DNA from: Mycobacterium sp.
Lineage (GTDB): Bacteria > Actinomycetota > Actinomycetes > Mycobacteriales > Mycobacteriaceae
DNA length: 64,000 nucleotides
Assembly (NCBI RefSeq): GCF_029961025.1
Contig: NZ_JASBVP010000004.1
Coordinates: forward strand, 62,001-126,000
Direction: 5' to 3'
Shown: piece after piece, positions 21,247 through 33,488 of the stretch
How the letters are laid out: each line of letters starts with the position of its first letter
Position numbering within the stretch: the first letter of the stretch is position 1
Program-made: the position numbers and the translations under genes
Notes under the pieces: model-generated
Database searches by the model: none
Seen by the model: the letters and a program-made list of their open reading frames with translations, nothing else
Told to the model about the DNA's origin: nothing

Positions 21247-22923
21247 TTAGTGATTGTCGGGATCGCCGTGATTGTCGCCGGTTGTATTGGCTTCCTGGCG
21301 CTCGCGCAGCGCGGTCAGGGCGCGCTGCTCGGCAGCGTGCGCCGCTTCCCGCAGGGCGATGTCTTCGGACGCCGGGTCGGCGAACAAGAAGCTGCCGTGG
21401 CCGGGCGACCCGGCCAAGCCGAGCTTGTTCATCCGCTTGGGGATCGGCGCACCCTGGTATTCCAGCGGTATCGGATGGCCGTGCTCGTCAACCGGACCGA
21501 GCGGCTGGTGCAACTCGATGTAGGCGCCCTGCGGCAGCCGTTTGATGATGCCCGTTTCGATGCCGTGTTCGAGGACCTCCCGATCGCTGCGCTGCAACCC
21601 GATACACCACCGATAGGCCACGAAGTAGACGATCGGCGGGAGCAGCACCATGCCGATGCGGCCGATCCAGGTCGTCGCGTTGAGCGAGATGTGGAACTTG
21701 AGTGCGATGATGTCGTTCATCGCGCTGAGGGTGAGCACCATGTAGAAGGCGATCGCCATGGCGCCGAGCGCCGTACGCACCGGGACGTCCCGCGGCCGCT
21801 GCAGCAGGTTGTGATGCGCATAATCGCCGCTGAAGCGTTTTTCCAGGAACGGGTAAACGATCAGCAGCACGAACACCAGCGTCATGATCACCACCACCCA
21901 GACCGGCGCCGGGATCGTGTGATGCCCCACGTAGAGCTCCCAGGCCGGCCAGATCCGGGCCAGGCCCTCGGTCCACATCATGTAAAAGTCCGGCTGGGAG
22001 CCGGCCGAGACATGGGATGGCTTGTAGGGTCCCAGGTTCCAGATCGGGTTGATCTGCAGCAGGCCGCCCATCAGGCCGAGAACGCCGGTGGTCAGCGCGA
22101 AAAAGGCACCGGATTTGAGGGCGAACACCGGCATCACCCGCACGCCGACGACGTTCTCTTCGGTGCGGCCCGGACCCGGGAACTGGGTGTGCTTTTGAAA
22201 CCACACCAACGCCAAATGGATAGCGATGAGCGCCAGGATGATTCCCGGAAGTAAAAGAATGTGCAGTGAATACATGCGCGGCACGATGTAGCCCGCCGCG
22301 TCGCAGTTGTCTCCCACACCACCGCAGGGGAAGTCGCCACCGAACAGCGCCCAATGCAACCACGTCCCGATCACCGGTACTCCCAACGTGATCGACGACG
22401 CCGCCGCACGCAGCCCGATACCCGACAACAGATCGTCGGGCAGCGAGTAGCCGAAGTAGCCCTCGAACATGGCCAGGATCAAAAGCAGGGAGCCGATGAT
22501 CCAGTTGGTCTCGCGGGGCCGGCGGAAAGCGCCGGTGAAGAAGATCCGCGCCAGGTGCACCATGATGGCGGCCGCGAACATCAGTGCCGCCCAATGGTGG
22601 ACCTGGCGGACGAACAAGCCGCCACGCACCTCGAAGCTGATATCGAGCGTTGAGGCGTAGGCCTTCGACATCTGCACTCCGCGCAGCGGCTGGTAGACGC
22701 CGTTGTAGGTGACCTCGTTCATCGACGGATTGAAAAACAGCGTCAAGTAGACGCCGGTAATCAGCAGCACGACAAAGCTGTACAGGGCGATCTCGCCGAG
22801 CAGAAACGACCAGTGTGTCGGGAAGACTTTATTGAGCTGGCGGCGCAGTGCGGCCGACGGGTGATAGCGGACATCAATGTCGTTGGCCTGGCGGGCCAGG
22901 ATGTCACCGATTTTCGGGCTCAT
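21247..22923 (-). CDS. qcrB: Cytochrome bcc complex cytochrome b subunit
   Basis: 558 residues. The cytochrome b core of complex III2IV2, oxidising menaquinol. An N-terminal cytoplasmic stretch precedes the first helix ([27 protein letters not shown]). Haem-ligating histidines lie in [23 protein letters not shown] and, in the next bundle, in TWLHWALFG and the [22 protein letters not shown] segment. The quinol-site region GPYKPSHVS and a long C-terminal extension typical of Actinobacteria are present. The start overlaps the qcrA stop by 4 bases. This is the target of imidazopyridine drugs such as telacebec. Confidence 0.98.
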   Translation of the reverse strand: MSPKIGDILARQANDIDVRYHPSAALRRQLNKVFPTHWSFLLGEIALYSFVVLLITGVYLTLFFNPSMNEVTYNGVYQPLRGVQMSKAYASTLDISFEVRGGLFVRQVHHWAALMFAAAIMVHLARIFFTGAFRRPRETNWIIGSLLLILAMFEGYFGYSLPDDLLSGIGLRAAASSITLGVPVIGTWLHWALFGGDFPCGGVGDNCDAAGYIVPRMYSLHILLLPGIILALIAIHLALVWFQKHTQFPGPGRTEENVVGVRVMPVFALKSGAFFALTTGVLGLMGGLLQINPIWNLGPYKPSHVSAGSQPDFYMMWTEGLARIWPAWELYVGHHTIPAPVWVVVIMTLVFVLLIVYPFLEKRFSGDYAHHNLLQRPRDVPVRTALGAMAIAFYMVLTLSAMNDIIALKFHISLNATTWIGRIGMVLLPPIVYFVAYRWCIGLQRSDREVLEHGIETGIIKRLPQGAYIELHQPLGPVDEHGHPIPLEYQGAPIPKRMNKLGLAGSPGHGSFLFADPASEDIALREAAHAAEQRALTALRERQEANTTGDNHGDPDNH

Positions 22924-24128
22924 GAGGTGCGCTCCCAGAAGGCCGGCCCGACGGCCTCGACGAAGTCGCCGTTAGCGACCAGATAGCCGTCGGTGTCGAT
23001 GGTGATGGGCAGCTGCGCCAACGCACGGGCAGCCGGACCGAAGATCGGCTTGGCGTACTGCAGCGCGTCGAACTGCGACTGGTGGCAGGGGCAGAGGATG
23101 CGGTAATCCTGTTGTTCGTAAAGCGAAGCCGGGCAACCCAAATGCGAGCAGACCTTGGTGAAGGCGAAAAGATCTCCGAAGTTGAAGCTCTCCTGGCCCT
23201 TGCGTTTGATTACCCGAGACATGTCACCCGGCCGGATGCGGATGAGCATCACCGGGTTGCGCACGCCCATCATGATCTCCGACAGCTTCTCCCGGGATTC
23301 GGGTGTGGTGCCGTCGCCGTCGGACTCGCGCCAGGGGAACACGGTCTCCATCCCGCCGGGGTCGATGTCTTGCGGGCGCATCTTGATGAACGGCGCCCCC
23401 GCGTGCTCGCCGGTGGCCCGGGCCAGATAGATAGTCTCGCCGGGGTACCGCGGGGTCCAGCCCGAGGTCCACAGCACGGCCTGCTTCCCCCTGGCGGTGG
23501 GGACGACCGGTTTCCAGGGGTTTTTGATCAGTCCGCCGACGAACGCCACCAGGGTGCCCAGGCCGAACGTTCCCAGGCCGACGCCCAGGGACATCCCGAT
23601 GAGTTTGCGGCGGCGGATGGTGGAGCTTTCGAAAGCGTCCGTCAGGTTGGCGGCCGCGGTCTTGCGGTGGATCTCCGGGGATCCGGCACCGGCGCCGTCG
23701 TGGCGCTCCTGGATCGAGATCTCGGCCGGGATGAATTTTTTCTGGAATAGCACCGCGCCCACGGCTATCGACAGGATGGAAAGCCCGAAGGTCAGCCCGT
23801 AAAGCGGCGTGGTGAGCGAGTAGAGGAGACTGCCGGGGGCCTGCTTGGGTTTGTACTGCCAGGGCCAGAACAAAAAGATCAGCAGCAGCGCCAGCCCGAA
23901 GACCCCGCCCAGCAACAACCACAGCGCCACTTGGCGTTCGGCCCGTTTTTCGGCTCTGGTGCCCGCGACCGGCCAGCGAGGCTCTTTGTAGACCGTGTCC
24001 ACCCCGTCGAGTCGCCCGCCCAGCGCGACCAGCTCCTCGCGCGACATAGCGGCCAGCGCGGCCTCGTCGGGCTGGCCCGGAATCTCGGTGCCGGTGACGT
24101 CGTTGATGTCGCTGTTAGCGTCGCTCAT
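22920..24128 (-). CDS. qcrA: Rieske iron-sulfur subunit of the bcc complex
   Basis: 402 residues from the ATG at 24128, which overlaps the qcrC stop. Three transmembrane helices are visible (about 75-95, 115-135 and 185-210), as in other actinobacterial QcrA proteins. The C-terminal Rieske domain binds [2Fe-2S] through CSHLGCP and CPCHQSQFD. It passes electrons from menaquinol to QcrC. The N-terminal 30 residues are acidic and variable. It is the middle gene of the coupled qcrC-qcrA-qcrB operon, ending within the qcrB start. Confidence 0.97.
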   Translation of the reverse strand: MSDANSDINDVTGTEIPGQPDEAALAAMSREELVALGGRLDGVDTVYKEPRWPVAGTRAEKRAERQVALWLLLGGVFGLALLLIFLFWPWQYKPKQAPGSLLYSLTTPLYGLTFGLSILSIAVGAVLFQKKFIPAEISIQERHDGAGAGSPEIHRKTAAANLTDAFESSTIRRRKLIGMSLGVGLGTFGLGTLVAFVGGLIKNPWKPVVPTARGKQAVLWTSGWTPRYPGETIYLARATGEHAGAPFIKMRPQDIDPGGMETVFPWRESDGDGTTPESREKLSEIMMGVRNPVMLIRIRPGDMSRVIKRKGQESFNFGDLFAFTKVCSHLGCPASLYEQQDYRILCPCHQSQFDALQYAKPIFGPAARALAQLPITIDTDGYLVANGDFVEAVGPAFWERTS

Positions 24129-24949
24129 GCCCGCGCCCCTATCCATAGCGCCGCGCCGATGACCGCGACCATGCCGATGATCCAGATCGCCATGCCCTCG
24201 GGGGCCGGCCCGAATCCGCCCAGGCCGTATCCGCCCGGGCTGCGTTCCTCGGCGACGGTTTTCACATAGGCGATGATGTCCCTCTTTGCGTCGAACGAGA
24301 GCTGCCGATCGGAGAACTTCGGCATGTTGCCCGGGCCGGTCCGCATCGCGGCGAGGATTTGCTGCTCATTGGCCGGCCCCAAGTCAGGCGCGTGCTTGCC
24401 GGATGACAACGCGCCACCCTTGCCGGTGAAGTTGTGACACGAGGCGCAGTTGAGCCGGAACAGGTCACCACCGCGGCCCAGGTCGTCCCCGCGCAGCGAC
24501 TGCTGGGCGATGCTGCCGTCGGGGTTGCGCACCACGGTGGGGCCACCACCATTGGCCTGCACGTAGGCACCCAGCGCGTCGATCTGCGCGGCGTCGAAAA
24601 CCGGCCTTTCCTGGCGTTCCGCCTGCGCCTCACCGCGCCTGGCGGGCATCCGGCCGGTGGACACCTGGAAGTAAACCGCCGCCTCGCCAACACCGATCAG
24701 GCTCGGGCCGCGATCGGGCACCCCCTGCAGGTTGGCCCCGTGGCAGCTCACGCACGACGTCTCATACAGCTCTTTGCCGGTGCGCAGCAGCGCCGAGGAG
24801 GACTCGTCGGCGACGGCGAGTTGGGGGCGCGGGGTCAGCACCGCGGCCAGCCCTCCGGCGAGGGCCAGCGCCGCCAGCAACAGCAGTCCGCCCGACAGCC
24901 GCCGGCGAAGACGCCGCCGCGTGCGGGCGGCCAACCTCATGGTCTTCAA
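24125..24949 (-). CDS. qcrC: Dihaem cytochrome c subunit of the bcc complex
   Basis: 274 residues. A basic N-terminus and signal-anchor ([21 protein letters not shown]) are followed by two cytochrome c domains with haem-binding CVSCH and CASCH motifs. Methionine ligands are probably in GRMPARRGE and [10 protein letters not shown]-terminal transmembrane helix ([21 protein letters not shown]) re-anchors the protein. It carries electrons directly to CtaC, replacing soluble cytochrome c in Actinobacteria. It is the first gene of qcrCAB and lies 40 bp after ctaE. Confidence 0.97.
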   Translation of the reverse strand: MKTMRLAARTRRRLRRRLSGGLLLLAALALAGGLAAVLTPRPQLAVADESSSALLRTGKELYETSCVSCHGANLQGVPDRGPSLIGVGEAAVYFQVSTGRMPARRGEAQAERQERPVFDAAQIDALGAYVQANGGGPTVVRNPDGSIAQQSLRGDDLGRGGDLFRLNCASCHNFTGKGGALSSGKHAPDLGPANEQQILAAMRTGPGNMPKFSDRQLSFDAKRDIIAYVKTVAEERSPGGYGLGGFGPAPEGMAIWIIGMVAVIGAALWIGARA

Positions 24950-24989
24950 GCAAACGCTCCTGTCTGAACTGGCCCGTTCACGGGTCTGG

Positions 24990-26808
<1,819 letters not shown>

Positions 26809-26896
26809 GTTTCGTTCGGTTCCGCTCGCCGGCCCGCCCGGCGGCACGGCAATCGGTCCGGTCGCCGCCCGGGGGATCTGTCGGTACCCACAAATA

Positions 26897-26910
26897 GCCT
26901 TGCGCAAGGC
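26897..26910. promoter_or_regulatory. 14-bp perfect palindrome upstream of the Cys-rich protein gene
   Basis: GCCTTGCGCAAGGC is a perfect 14-bp palindrome located 30 bases before the ATG of the downstream small gene and just before its GGGAGGA ribosome site. Its position and symmetry fit a dimeric repressor operator overlapping a promoter or transcript start. No specific regulator can be assigned. The 130-bp gap after trpD holds nothing else of note. Confidence 0.5.
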
Positions 26911-26940
26911 CGAACCAACATGCCGGGAGGACAGCGATAG

Positions 26941-27258
26941 ATGGGACAAACGCCAGATGGGACGCTTCGGATGGGACGACTCAGCGCCCGATCGCGTCGG
27001 GCAGCACCGAGCGGCACGGGGCTCGATCGCGCCGACGCGGTGCGCATCGACTGTGACGAGTGCGCGGCTCGCGGCCCGGGCTGCCGCGACTGCGTTATCA
27101 GCGTGGTGCTCGGTGTGCCGGATTGGTTGCACGAGGACGAACGCGCCGCGTTGGAGGTGCTCGCCGACGCGGGGCTGGCCCCCAGGTTGCGGCTGGTGCC
27201 GATCCGACGAGACCATCCCGCCCCGGCTGAACCGGGGCCGAGCACCAAATCTTGCTGA
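26941..27258 (+). CDS. Small protein with a CX2CX6CX2C knuckle
   Basis: 105 residues from the ATG at 26941, with GGGAGGA about nine bases upstream. Three ATGGGAC heptamers at the start give alternative in-frame starts at 26956 and 26971. Residues 37-50 carry the four-cysteine motif CDECAARGPGCRDC, which could bind zinc or an Fe-S cluster. After it comes a hydrophobic and acidic stretch (VISVVLGVPDWLHEDERAALEVLADAGL). No enzyme family is recognised. Similar small proteins are found next to NlpC/P60 genes in other Actinobacteria, to my recollection, and the RipC-like gene does follow here. A role is not known. Confidence 0.75.
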   Translation: MGQTPDGTLRMGRLSARSRRAAPSGTGLDRADAVRIDCDECAARGPGCRDCVISVVLGVPDWLHEDERAALEVLADAGLAPRLRLVPIRRDHPAPAEPGPSTKSC

Positions 27259-27400
27259 TTTCTTAATGTTCGGATGTTGGCAATAGCTATACCATTTCGT
27301 AACCTATCTGAGACTTTATGCGGATTCGGCATTGCGTCGAGGGCTAAAAGGACATATCGCTTTGGGGTTGGGGCAGGGCCGCAGGCATTGGGGCGCGGGC

Positions 27401-28495
27401 GTGATCACGAGGTTTGCCATCGGCGTGATCATGGGCTGCATGATTCTGGCCGGCGTTGTCGGCGCACCGGCGCCGGCGGACCCGGCCGACGATGCGCTGG
27501 CAAGACTCCATGAGTTGTCCCGGCAAGCCGAACAGACCACCGAGGCGATGCACAGCGCCGAGCTCGATCTGAGCGAAAAGCTCGCCGCTCAGCGCGCCGC
27601 CGAGCAGAGGCACGCCGAGGACCAGGCCGGGTTGGACGCCGCAAGGGCGCGGTTAGCGGCGTTTCAGTCGGCTGTGGACAGATTTGTGGCCGCGATGTAT
27701 ATGGGGGGTCGCATGGACGGCGTGACCGCCATGCTCACCGCGGAGGCACCCCAGCAGCTGCTCGGGAAGCTGGCCGTGCAGCGGGTGATATCGACCCGAA
27801 TGGCCGAACAGATGGCCGGCTACCGGGCGGCCGGTGAGCAGGCCACCAAAGCCGAGCGGGCCTCTGCAAAGTCCGCCGCGGACGCCAGGACCGCAGCCGA
27901 GCAGGCCGCCGCGGTGCGGGCGAACCTGCAGGCCAAGCAGAGCCGGCTGCAGGTTCAGATAGCGGCGGTCAAGTCGCAGTATCGCGCGTTGACGCCCGAG
28001 CAACGCACCGCCCTGGCCGACCCGGGTCCGGTGCCGGCGGTAACCACCGCCCCCGGACCGCAGGGAGTGCCGCCCGGCGAGCCCGTCGCCGGCGGGGCTC
28101 CGGGGACGACCCCGCCCGACGCGCCGCCCGCCGCCGCTCCGGGCGCCAGTCAGGCCGCTATCGCCGTGCAAGCAGCCCTGACCCAAATCGGGGCGCCCTA
28201 TGCCTGGGGTGGTGCGGCGCCGGGCGGCTTCGACTGTTCCGGTTTGGTGATGTGGGCATTCCAACAGGCAGGTATCGCATTGCCGCACTCCAGCCAGGCC
28301 CTGGCCCACGGCGGTCAGCCGGTCGCGCTGTCGGATCTGCAGCCCGGCGATGTGCTGACCTTCTATTCGGACGCCTCGCATGCCGGCATCTACATCGGTG
28401 ACGGCTTAATGGTCCATTCCTCCACCTACGGTCAGCCGGTGCGGGTGGTGCCGATGACCGCCTCGGGTCCGGTTTACAACGCCCGCCGTTACTGA
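27401..28495 (+). CDS. ripC: NlpC/P60 peptidoglycan endopeptidase, RipC-like
   Basis: A secreted cell-wall hydrolase that would cut stem peptides of peptidoglycan. The GTG at 27401 gives a clean signal peptide (ITRFAIGVIMGCMILAGVVGAPAPA) and 364 residues; a longer frame from a TTG at 27332 is possible. A coiled-coil region (about 30-205, rich in AEQ and KSAADART) is followed by a Pro/Gly linker (about 215-255) and the C-terminal NlpC/P60 domain. The catalytic Cys is in GGFDCSGLVMWAF and the His in DASHAGIYIGDGLMVHSS. It corresponds to Rv2190c. An AT-rich leader with one CGTAACC (a half MtrA-like site) precedes it. Confidence 0.93.
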   Translation: MITRFAIGVIMGCMILAGVVGAPAPADPADDALARLHELSRQAEQTTEAMHSAELDLSEKLAAQRAAEQRHAEDQAGLDAARARLAAFQSAVDRFVAAMYMGGRMDGVTAMLTAEAPQQLLGKLAVQRVISTRMAEQMAGYRAAGEQATKAERASAKSAADARTAAEQAAAVRANLQAKQSRLQVQIAAVKSQYRALTPEQRTALADPGPVPAVTTAPGPQGVPPGEPVAGGAPGTTPPDAPPAAAPGASQAAIAVQAALTQIGAPYAWGGAAPGGFDCSGLVMWAFQQAGIALPHSSQALAHGGQPVALSDLQPGDVLTFYSDASHAGIYIGDGLMVHSSTYGQPVRVVPMTASGPVYNARRY

Positions 28496-28508
28496 CCTTG
28501 CTGCCCGG

Positions 28509-29345
28509 GTGTGCCGGTGGCCTGCGAAGCTGCTGGCATTCACGCTGGTTGTCGCGGTGGTCCTGGTCCCGGCCACCGGGTCGCGCCCCCCGCGCGAACC
28601 CATGCGCGTGATCCCCGCGAGCCCGGTGTCCTCAGTCGTCATCGCCGGGCGCGCCGTGTGGCTGACGAGTTACGGCGGGCCGGCATCGGCTCACCTGCTG
28701 GCGCGGATTTCGGACGAGTTCGGCGCGGCGGTGGAGGATGTGCGGGCCTTCTGGGGGGGCGACTGGCCGAGGGAGATCGCGGTGGTGCTCACCGGAACCG
28801 AACCGCAGTTTCGTGCCCAGGTCGGCGGCGGTGACACCGCCCGGCAGTGGTCGGACATCGCGGCGGTGACGGTCGCTGATCGCGTGGACCCGGTCCGGCG
28901 CCTGGCGTTCGGTCAGCGAATCGTGTTCGCGCCCGGTGCGCTCGCCATGAGCCGGACAGCGCTGCGAATCGTGCTGGCACATGAGCTTTTTCACTATGTG
29001 GCGCGGCGAGACACCGCGCTGGACGCGCCCCGCTGGCTGGCCGAAGGTGTTGCCGATTTTGTTGCCCGCCCACCGGTGGCGGCGCGCGGCGCAACGACAC
29101 CGCCCGAGACGTTGCCGTCGGACGCGGACCTGGACGCGGCCGGACCGCAGCGATCGCTGGCTTACGACCGCGCGTGGTTGTTCGCGCGGTTCGTCGCCGC
29201 GACCTACGGGATCGCCAAGTTGCGTGCGCTGTATCTGGCGGCGTGTGGCGTCGATCATGCCGACCTGCCCGGCGCGCTGCGCACCGTGCTTGGAACCGAC
29301 GCCGCGGGCGTGCTAGCCGCCTGGCAGCGCTGGCTGGTGGGTTAG
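28509..29345 (+). CDS. Secreted or anchored zinc metallopeptidase-like protein
   Basis: 278 residues starting at the GTG at 28509, 13 bases after ripC. A hydrophobic N-terminal segment (LLAFTLVVAVVLVPAT) acts as signal or anchor. The gluzincin motif HELFH occurs in IVLAHELFHYVARR. It is followed 19 residues later by PRWLAEGVADFVARPP, which supplies the third ligand glutamate; this arrangement suggests an active peptidase-MA-like enzyme. It corresponds to Rv2189c, annotated as conserved hypothetical. The placement directly after ripC suggests a cell-envelope role, but the substrate is unknown. Confidence 0.82.
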   Translation: MCRWPAKLLAFTLVVAVVLVPATGSRPPREPMRVIPASPVSSVVIAGRAVWLTSYGGPASAHLLARISDEFGAAVEDVRAFWGGDWPREIAVVLTGTEPQFRAQVGGGDTARQWSDIAAVTVADRVDPVRRLAFGQRIVFAPGALAMSRTALRIVLAHELFHYVARRDTALDAPRWLAEGVADFVARPPVAARGATTPPETLPSDADLDAAGPQRSLAYDRAWLFARFVAATYGIAKLRALYLAACGVDHADLPGALRTVLGTDAAGVLAAWQRWLVG

Positions 29346-29354
29346 TCTGGCCCA

Positions 29355-30500
29355 GTGAGCCGGATTTTGTTGGTAACCAACGACTTTCCACCTCGACCCG
29401 GTGGTATCCAGTCGTATCTGGGCGAGCTGACGCGCCGGCTGGTCGATGGCGGGTCGCATACCGTGACGGTGTATGCGCCGCAGTGGAAGGGTGCCGGCTC
29501 CTTTGACCGCTCGGCCCGCTCGGCCGGCTATCAGGTGGTACGCCATCCCGGGACCCTCATGCTGCCGGGCCCCGCCGTCGCCGCCCGGATGCAGTGGCTG
29601 ATTTCCCGGCACCGCATCGACACCGTCTGGTTCGGTGCGGCGGCGCCGCTGGGCTTGCTGGCGCACCGCGCGCGGCGGGCCGGGGCGACGCGGGTGCTGG
29701 CCAGTACGCACGGCCACGAGGTGGGCTGGTCGATGTTCCCGGTGGCGCGTTCGGTGCTGCGACGCATCGGCGAGAGCTGCGACGTCGTGACCTTCGTCAG
29801 CCGCTACACCCGGGCCCGATTCGCCTCGGCCTTCGGGGCCGAGGCCGCCCTGGAATACCTCCCACCCGGCGTCGACACCGACCGGTTCCGGCCCGACCCG
29901 GCGAGCCGGGCCGAGCTGCGCGCCCGCTACCGGCTGGGGGAACGGCCCACGGTGGTGTGCCTGTCGCGGCTGGTGCCGCGCAAAGGTCAAGACATGCTGA
30001 TCCGGGCGCTGCCGTCGATCCGAAGGCGGGTCGACGGCGCCGCCTTGGTCATTGTGGGCGGCGGGCCCTATCTTGCGGGGCTGCGCCGGCTGGCGCAGCG
30101 GGCCGGGGTGGCCGAACACGTGACGTTTACCGGGGGAGTGCCCGCCGATGAGCTGCCCGCACACCACGCCATGGCCGATGTGTTCGCGATGCCCTGCCGT
30201 ACCCGCGGTGCCGGGCTGGATGTCGAGGGGCTGGGCATCGTCTACCTGGAGGCTTCGGCCTGCGGTGTTCCGGTGATCGCCGGAAACTCGGGTGGGGCTC
30301 CGGAAGCGGTGTGGCACAACAAAACCGGTCTTGTGGTCGATGGGCGTTCGGTCGATCAGGTCGCCGCTGCCGTCATCGAGCTGCTGGCCGACCGCGAGCG
30401 TGGCGCCGCGATGGGAGCAGCCGGGCGGAAGTGGGTGATGGCCCACTGGCGCTGGGAAACCCTGGCGGCACGACTGGCCCAATTGCTGCGGGGTGAGTGA
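29355..30500 (+). CDS. pimB: GDP-mannose-dependent PIM1 mannosyltransferase PimB' (GT4)
   Basis: Adds the second mannose to phosphatidylinositol monomannoside in PIM/LM/LAM synthesis on the cytoplasmic face. 381 residues. The GT-B N-terminal domain starts ILLVTNDFPPRPGGIQSYL. The C-terminal donor-binding domain holds LSRLVPRKGQDMLIRAL, VGGGPYL and the EX7E motif EGLGIVYLEASACGVP. It corresponds to Rv2188c (PimB'). It begins 9 bp after the peptidase-like gene and is convergent with fadD15. The other lipoglycan mannosyltransferases in this window are the GT87 protein and MptA. Confidence 0.94.
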   Translation: MSRILLVTNDFPPRPGGIQSYLGELTRRLVDGGSHTVTVYAPQWKGAGSFDRSARSAGYQVVRHPGTLMLPGPAVAARMQWLISRHRIDTVWFGAAAPLGLLAHRARRAGATRVLASTHGHEVGWSMFPVARSVLRRIGESCDVVTFVSRYTRARFASAFGAEAALEYLPPGVDTDRFRPDPASRAELRARYRLGERPTVVCLSRLVPRKGQDMLIRALPSIRRRVDGAALVIVGGGPYLAGLRRLAQRAGVAEHVTFTGGVPADELPAHHAMADVFAMPCRTRGAGLDVEGLGIVYLEASACGVPVIAGNSGGAPEAVWHNKTGLVVDGRSVDQVAAAVIELLADRERGAAMGAAGRKWVMAHWRWETLAARLAQLLRGE

Positions 30501-30628
30501 TGGCGAACAGGCCCAAAGGCACACGAAATACCAGTTAGCACAGGACTTTTGCATCGTGAGCGGCGAAGCCTGGTCGAGCGGCTGCGCCGCGGCGGCGCGC
30601 CCGGCATCGGCACCGGGCTAACCCCGGG

Positions 30629-32431
30629 CTAACTCGTGCTGTAGAGCGCCTCGATATCCGAGGCGAACTTCTCCGCCACCACCTTGCGCTTGACCTTCAT
30701 CGTCGGTGTCAGCTCACCGGTATCTTCGGTGAAATCGACGGGCAGGATCCGGAATTTACGGATCGACTCGGCGTGCGAAACCGCCAGGTTCGCTTGTTTG
30801 ACGGCGGCGTCCACCTCGGCGACCAGGTCGGGATCGGCGACCAGATCACCCATCGGGATCCGGGCGGGCTTGCTGTGGCGCTGCTTCCAGCCCTCGAGCG
30901 CCTCGGGGTCGAGGGTGATCAGCGCCCCGACGAACGGTCTGGCGTCACCGACGACCATCGCCTGGCTGATCAGCGGGTGCGCCCGCAGCTGGTCTTCGAG
31001 CACCGCGGGGGCGACGTTCTTGCCGCCCGAGGTGACGATGATCTCCTTCTTGCGGCCGGTGATGGTCAAAAAGCCGTCCTCATCGACGGCGCCGCGATCA
31101 CCGGTCTTGAACCAACCGTCGGAAAACGCCTCGGCGGTGGCCTGCTCGTTGCGCCAGTAGCCGCCGAATACCACGCCGCCCCGTACCAGCAGCTCGCCGT
31201 CGTCGGCGATACGCATGCTGTTGCCGGGCAATAGCTTTCCTACCGTGCCGATTTTCAGGTCACCGACTTGGTTGACGGTGATGGCGGCGCTGGTTTCGGT
31301 GAGCCCGTAGCCCTCGTGGATGGTCAATCCGACACCGCGGTAAAAGTGGCCCAGCCGTGCGCCAAGCGGTGCGCCGCCCGAAATAGAAGCGCGACAGTCG
31401 CCGCCCAGCGCCGCACGCAACCGGTGATACACCAGGCGGTCGAACACCGCGTGCTTGACGCGCAGCAACAGCCCCGGACCACCACGGTCGCAGGCTTCAC
31501 TCCAGTCCACCGCGGTCTGCGCGGCGATCGCGAAGATCCGGCCCTTGCCCTCGTTGGCGGCGTTTTGGGCGGCGGTGTTGTACACCTTCTCGAACACCCG
31601 CGGCACCGACACCACGATCGTCGGCTTGAACACTGCGAACATCGGGACCAGGTTCTTGATGTCACTGGTGAACCCGACGGTGACTTTGTTGTGAACTGCG
31701 GCCAAGGTGACCGCCCGGGCCAGCACATGCGCCAGGGGCAGGAAGACCAGCAACCGCTCACCTTTGCGCAGCAGCGTCGGGAGCACCTCCTTGGCGCCTT
31801 TGACCTCATAGACGAGGTTGGAGTGGGTGAGCTGGCATCCTTTGGGCCGCCCGGTGGTGCCCGAGGTGTAGATCAGGGTCGCCGGGTCGGCCGCACGCAG
31901 CGCGTCGATTCGTTTGCCGAGCTCGGCGGGGTCGATCGACGCGCCCTCCGCGGCGAGCTGGTCGAGCGCCGCGGGACCGGAACCGTCGATCGGGAGCAGT
32001 CTGCGCAGCATCGGTAGCTCGCCGGCGAGCTCGGCGACCAGCGCCGCATGCCGGTCGGTTTCCGCGAAAACCAGCACCGCCTCGGAATCCTGCAGCACCC
32101 AGCGCACCTGCTCGGCCGATGATGTCTCATAGATCGGGACGGTGACGGCACCGACCGCCAGGATCGCGAAGTCGAGGATCGCCCACTCGTAACGAGTGGC
32201 CGAAAAGATCACCACCCGCTCCCCGGGCTGCACCCCAAGTCCAATCAAACCTAATGCAGCGGAACGAATTTCGGCAGCAGCGGTGGCACAGCTGACATCG
32301 GTCCACACGCCGTCGATCAGGCGCTGGAAGAGCACGAAGTCGGGATCGTCGCGCTCGTGTTCAAAGATAGCGGTGACGATGGTGTCGTGCTCGCCGACGG
32401 TAAACGACGCGGGAACGCTGAACTCACGCAC
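30629..32431 (-). CDS. fadD15: Long-chain fatty-acid CoA ligase
   Basis: Activates long-chain fatty acids to acyl-CoA through an acyl-adenylate. The GTG at 32431 is chosen because [15 protein letters not shown] matches the conserved start; this gives 600 residues. The AMP-binding P-loop is [13 protein letters not shown] (about 195-210). Further motifs are [41 protein letters not shown] and the adenylation lysine in [11 protein letters not shown] near the C-terminus. It resembles eukaryotic-type ACSL enzymes and Rv2187. It is convergent with pimB and divergent from the SRPBCC gene. Confidence 0.95.
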   Translation of the reverse strand: MREFSVPASFTVGEHDTIVTAIFEHERDDPDFVLFQRLIDGVWTDVSCATAAAEIRSAALGLIGLGVQPGERVVIFSATRYEWAILDFAILAVGAVTVPIYETSSAEQVRWVLQDSEAVLVFAETDRHAALVAELAGELPMLRRLLPIDGSGPAALDQLAAEGASIDPAELGKRIDALRAADPATLIYTSGTTGRPKGCQLTHSNLVYEVKGAKEVLPTLLRKGERLLVFLPLAHVLARAVTLAAVHNKVTVGFTSDIKNLVPMFAVFKPTIVVSVPRVFEKVYNTAAQNAANEGKGRIFAIAAQTAVDWSEACDRGGPGLLLRVKHAVFDRLVYHRLRAALGGDCRASISGGAPLGARLGHFYRGVGLTIHEGYGLTETSAAITVNQVGDLKIGTVGKLLPGNSMRIADDGELLVRGGVVFGGYWRNEQATAEAFSDGWFKTGDRGAVDEDGFLTITGRKKEIIVTSGGKNVAPAVLEDQLRAHPLISQAMVVGDARPFVGALITLDPEALEGWKQRHSKPARIPMGDLVADPDLVAEVDAAVKQANLAVSHAESIRKFRILPVDFTEDTGELTPTMKVKRKVVAEKFASDIEALYSTS

Positions 32432-32561
32432 TTTTCGACCTCGCTTGACATCTGTAGGGCAGCCCCGGATGCTGTTCAGCCTAGTGCGCGCCGCGTGCCG
32501 GATGTGACTGGCTTCACTTTGGTGCGGATGCGCTCGTGGGTAGGTGTGTGAAGCTAAGGCG

Positions 32562-32951
32562 GTGCACAGCATTCAAATCGCCGACGAGACCTTTATCGCC
32601 GCCGACGCCAGGCGGGTGAGCGCCGCCATTGCCGATCCGGCCGGCTGGCGGCGGTGGTGGCCCGACCTGCGGCTGCGGGTCGTGGAGGATCGCGCCGAGA
32701 AGGGGATCAGGTGGGCGGTGACCGGAGCGCTCACCGGGACCATGGAAATATGGCTGGAGCCTTCGCTGGACGGCGTGCTGCTGCACTACTTTTTGCACGC
32801 CGAGCCGTCGGGTGCCGCCGCCTGGCAACTGGCCCGGATGAATCTCGCCAAAATCACCCACCGTCGCCGGGTCGCCGGCAAGAAAATGGCCTTCGAGGTG
32901 AAAGAGAAACTGGAGCGTTCGCGTCCGGTGGGGGTTTCTCCGGCGGGTTAA
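32562..32951 (+). CDS. SRPBCC (START-like) fold protein, Rv2186c-like
   Basis: 129 residues from the GTG at 32562, a length matching Rv2186c. The START/polyketide cyclase-like fold is suggested by [26 protein letters not shown] at the N-terminus, alternating strands in the middle ([24 protein letters not shown]) and a C-terminal helix ([26 protein letters not shown]). Such proteins bind lipids or other hydrophobic ligands; the ligand is not known. A second SRPBCC gene follows about 100 bp downstream. Confidence 0.85.
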   Translation: MHSIQIADETFIAADARRVSAAIADPAGWRRWWPDLRLRVVEDRAEKGIRWAVTGALTGTMEIWLEPSLDGVLLHYFLHAEPSGAAAWQLARMNLAKITHRRRVAGKKMAFEVKEKLERSRPVGVSPAG

Positions 32952-33050
32952 CCGCGCCTTCGCCGGCAAGGTACCGTTTCTGCGAGGGCGTGGGGTGCGC
33001 GCACGGTGCCGCTCGCCCGCGCGGGGGGCGACGGGGAAGGGAAGCAACAG

Positions 33051-33488
33051 GTGACGGAGAAGACGGCGCAGACGATCTACATCGAGGCGGATCCGCGCAC
33101 GGTGATGAAGGTGATCGCCGACATCGATTCCTATCCCGAATGGGTCTCGGAGTACCGGGAGGCCGAAGTATTGGAGGCCGACGCCGAGGGTTACCCGAAG
33201 GTGGCCCGGATGGTGTTGGACACCGCCGTCCTCAAGGACACCATGGTGTTGTCTTATGATTGGCCCTCCGATCGTGGATCGGTTCGCTGGTCGCTGGTCT
33301 CCAGCTCGTTGCTGAAGTCACTTGATGGCGAGTATCGCTTGGCGCCTAAGGGATCTGGTACCAATGTCACCTATGAGCTCACGGTCGACCTGGCTATCCC
33401 GATGATCGGCTTGCTCAAGCGCAAGGCCGAGCGCAGGTTGATCGACACCGCGTTGAAGGACCTAAAGAAACGAGTCGAGGCTGAGTGA
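33051..33488 (+). CDS. SRPBCC family protein, TB16.3-like
   Basis: 145 residues from the GTG at 33051, with a GGGGAAGGGAAG ribosome site upstream. The START-like fold is indicated by QTIYIEADPRTVMKVIADIDSYPEWV, then strands leading to LKSLDGEYRLAPKGSGTNVTYELTVDL. A C-terminal amphipathic helix has KRKAERRLIDTALKDLKKRVE. It corresponds to Rv2185c (TB16.3). Its stop overlaps the start region of the ArsA-like ATPase gene, so the two are probably translated together. Confidence 0.9.
   Translation: MTEKTAQTIYIEADPRTVMKVIADIDSYPEWVSEYREAEVLEADAEGYPKVARMVLDTAVLKDTMVLSYDWPSDRGSVRWSLVSSSLLKSLDGEYRLAPKGSGTNVTYELTVDLAIPMIGLLKRKAERRLIDTALKDLKKRVEAE

Noticed and set aside
29313..30554. A 413-codon minus-strand frame over pimB'
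   Set aside because: Antisense shadow of a conserved glycosyltransferase; the product lacks any recognisable domain.
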